This document shows, in pieces, positions 63,673 through 64,000 of a stretch of DNA of 64,000 nt. The stretch lies in assembly GCA_031841125.1 (NCBI GenBank), contig JAJSSI010000067.1:1-64000 (forward strand). Direction: 5' to 3'. The stretch's first letter is position 1. Each line of letters starts with the position of its first letter. The translations under genes and the position numbers were made by a program. The notes under the pieces were generated by a model. That model was given only the letters and a program-made list of their open reading frames with translations, had not been told where the DNA came from and made no database searches. Source of the stretch: Acanthococcus lagerstroemiae. Its lineage: Eukaryota; Arthropoda; Insecta; Hemiptera; Eriococcidae.

Positions 63673-64000
63673 TTACTCAATTTTTCGTGGCGAATTCGAA
63701 TCCGTTGTCAAAATTGAGCTAGAGTGATTTTTTGACCCATTTTGACCACATTTTCGAGGGTATCTCGCCCGCGGAGCGTCGCCGCCAAATTTGAACAACG
63801 AATTCGAGCTCAGCGCGAAAAATTGAGTAAAAAACAGCCTTCAATTCAAAAATTTTGATTTTTGAAAATTTTGAAGATTTCTCCATACTATACATCATGT
63901 CTTTTTTCGGGTGAAAAAATTTTCGGAGAGATTCGGCGTCGGGGCTGGGGCTGGTTACTCAATTTTTCGTGGCGAATTCGAATCCGTTGTCAAATTGAGC

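Larger units (their letters stand above)
63434..63715 (+). repeat. Reference long monomer (L, 282 bp)
   Basis: This is a typical full-length copy. In order it holds the T-rich leader with CCCATTTTGACCACATTTT; the TTCGAGGG junction; a GC-rich core with a SacII-type CCGCGG at 63487-63492; an EcoRI site at 63518-63523 followed at once by GAGCTC; a mirrored A/T segment at 63564-63583; CATCATGTC; a G-run patch at 63653-63672; and a second EcoRI site at 63692-63697. The EcoRI spacing is therefore 174 bp within the unit and 108 bp across the junction. The unit carries about 20 CpG dinucleotides. A common 281-bp form differs by one C in the core (GCCGCGG instead of GCCCGCGG). The length 282 is 94 x 3, so reading frame is conserved between exact L copies, yet every frame meets a stop. 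Confidence 0.95.
1..64000 (+). repeat. Satellite DNA array, ~282-bp monomer, head-to-tail
   Basis: Every line of the window repeats the same unit in the same orientation. Landmarks GAGCTAGAGTG, CCGCGGAGCGTCGCC, CGAATTCGAGCTC, CATCATGTC and GGTTACTCAATTTTTCGTGG recur at 282, 281 or 272 bp spacing from end to end. No inverted copy and no unrelated insertion was seen. Copies appear to be well over 90% identical by eye, with most differences being single bases or 1-bp indels. At about 281 bp per unit this gives some 228 copies. The array is cut in mid-monomer at both window ends. Arrays of this kind are usually heterochromatic and maintained by unequal exchange and gene conversion; that role is inferred from family behaviour and is not visible in the sequence. 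I cannot name the satellite family. Confidence 0.98.
57852..64000 (+). repeat. Array block, mainly long monomers (right end)
   Basis: Mostly L copies, with S copies only near 59550 and 62600. Diverged copies lie at 58416-58979 and 60942-61191. The last 3 kb are close to the reference. The window ends inside a unit at CAAATTGAGC, so the array continues. No gene is seen. Confidence 0.85.

Noticed and set aside
63644..63690. CENP-B box in TTTTCGGAGAGATTCGGCG or TTTTTCGTGGCGAATTCG
   Set aside because: Neither matches the core pattern NTTCGNNNNANNCGGGN; the central A and the CGGG part fail.
1..64000. CRISPR array
   Set aside because: The whole unit is conserved and there are no short repeats separated by unique spacers. 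A period of 282 bp is far outside the usual range.
1..64000. Telomere or subtelomere repeat tracts
   Set aside because: No runs of TTAGGC, TTAGGG or similar hexamers were seen.
1..64000. Transposon or LTR element repeated in tandem
   Set aside because: There are no terminal inverted repeats, no target-site duplications, no transposase or reverse transcriptase reading frame, and no unit longer than the monomer except the higher-order grouping.
1..64000. rRNA, tRNA, spliced-leader or histone gene cluster
   Set aside because: The 282-bp unit does not contain conserved rRNA segments, a tRNA fold or a donor site typical of a spliced-leader RNA. The only tRNA-like motif is the weak TTCGAATCC match reported as a low-interest finding.
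1..64000. Widespread GCCGCGG versus GCCCGCGG and 3-A versus 4-A (CAAATTG / CAAAATTG) length differences as subfamily markers
   Set aside because: These 1-bp homopolymer differences may be real, but they are also the commonest long-read error type, so I did not base subfamilies on them.

Overview
The whole window is one uninterrupted satellite DNA array. From the first base to the last it consists of head-to-tail copies, all in the same orientation, of a monomer of about 282 bp, roughly 228 copies in all. The array enters and leaves the window in mid-monomer, so both boundaries lie outside and the array is longer than 64 kb. I find no protein-coding gene, RNA gene, CRISPR array, transposase, integrase or other conventional gene.

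Organism: this looks eukaryotic. An array this long and this uniform is typical of pericentromeric, subtelomeric or other heterochromatic satellites. The texture of mirrored A and T runs (for example AAAATTTT and GATTTTTGAAAATTTT) resembles intergenic DNA of Caenorhabditis-type nematodes, but that is an impression and not an identification. The monomer keeps about 20 CpG per 282 bp, so there is no sign of strong CpG depletion.

Monomer anatomy, taking GAGCTAGAGTG as the start: a T-rich leader with or without a 10-bp segment; a GC-rich core (CTCGCCCGCGGAGCGTCGCC); an EcoRI/SacI motif (CGAATTCGAGCTC); a mirrored A/T segment with a perfect 8-bp hairpin; a CATCATGTC segment; a G-run patch (GGCGTCGGGGCTGGGGCTGG); and a second EcoRI palindrome (GGCGAATTCGAATCCG). 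EcoRI sites alternate at 174 and 108 bp.

Layout: two length classes alternate, long (L, 282 bp) and short (S, 272 bp, lacking 10 bp of the leader). The window splits into S-containing blocks (1-5269, 12311-19897, 23836-28860, 35616-39743, 42556-57851) and blocks of L copies only (5270-12310, 19898-23835, 28861-35615, 39744-42555). The final stretch, 57852-64000, holds two S copies. In 42556-57851 the S copies recur mostly every 554, 836 or 1118 bp (SL, SLL, SLLL), an irregular higher-order repeat. Diverged monomers are concentrated at 845-1115, 12582-13184, 26624-27460, 35888-36148, 58416-58979 and 60942-61191. The rest varies mainly by single substitutions and 1-bp indels.

Small open reading frames of 60-93 codons recur in many copies, mostly on the minus strand. 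They are by-products of the repeat: 1-bp indels move them between frames without any sign of constraint. I do not annotate them as genes. The interest of this window lies in the evolution and structure of the satellite.
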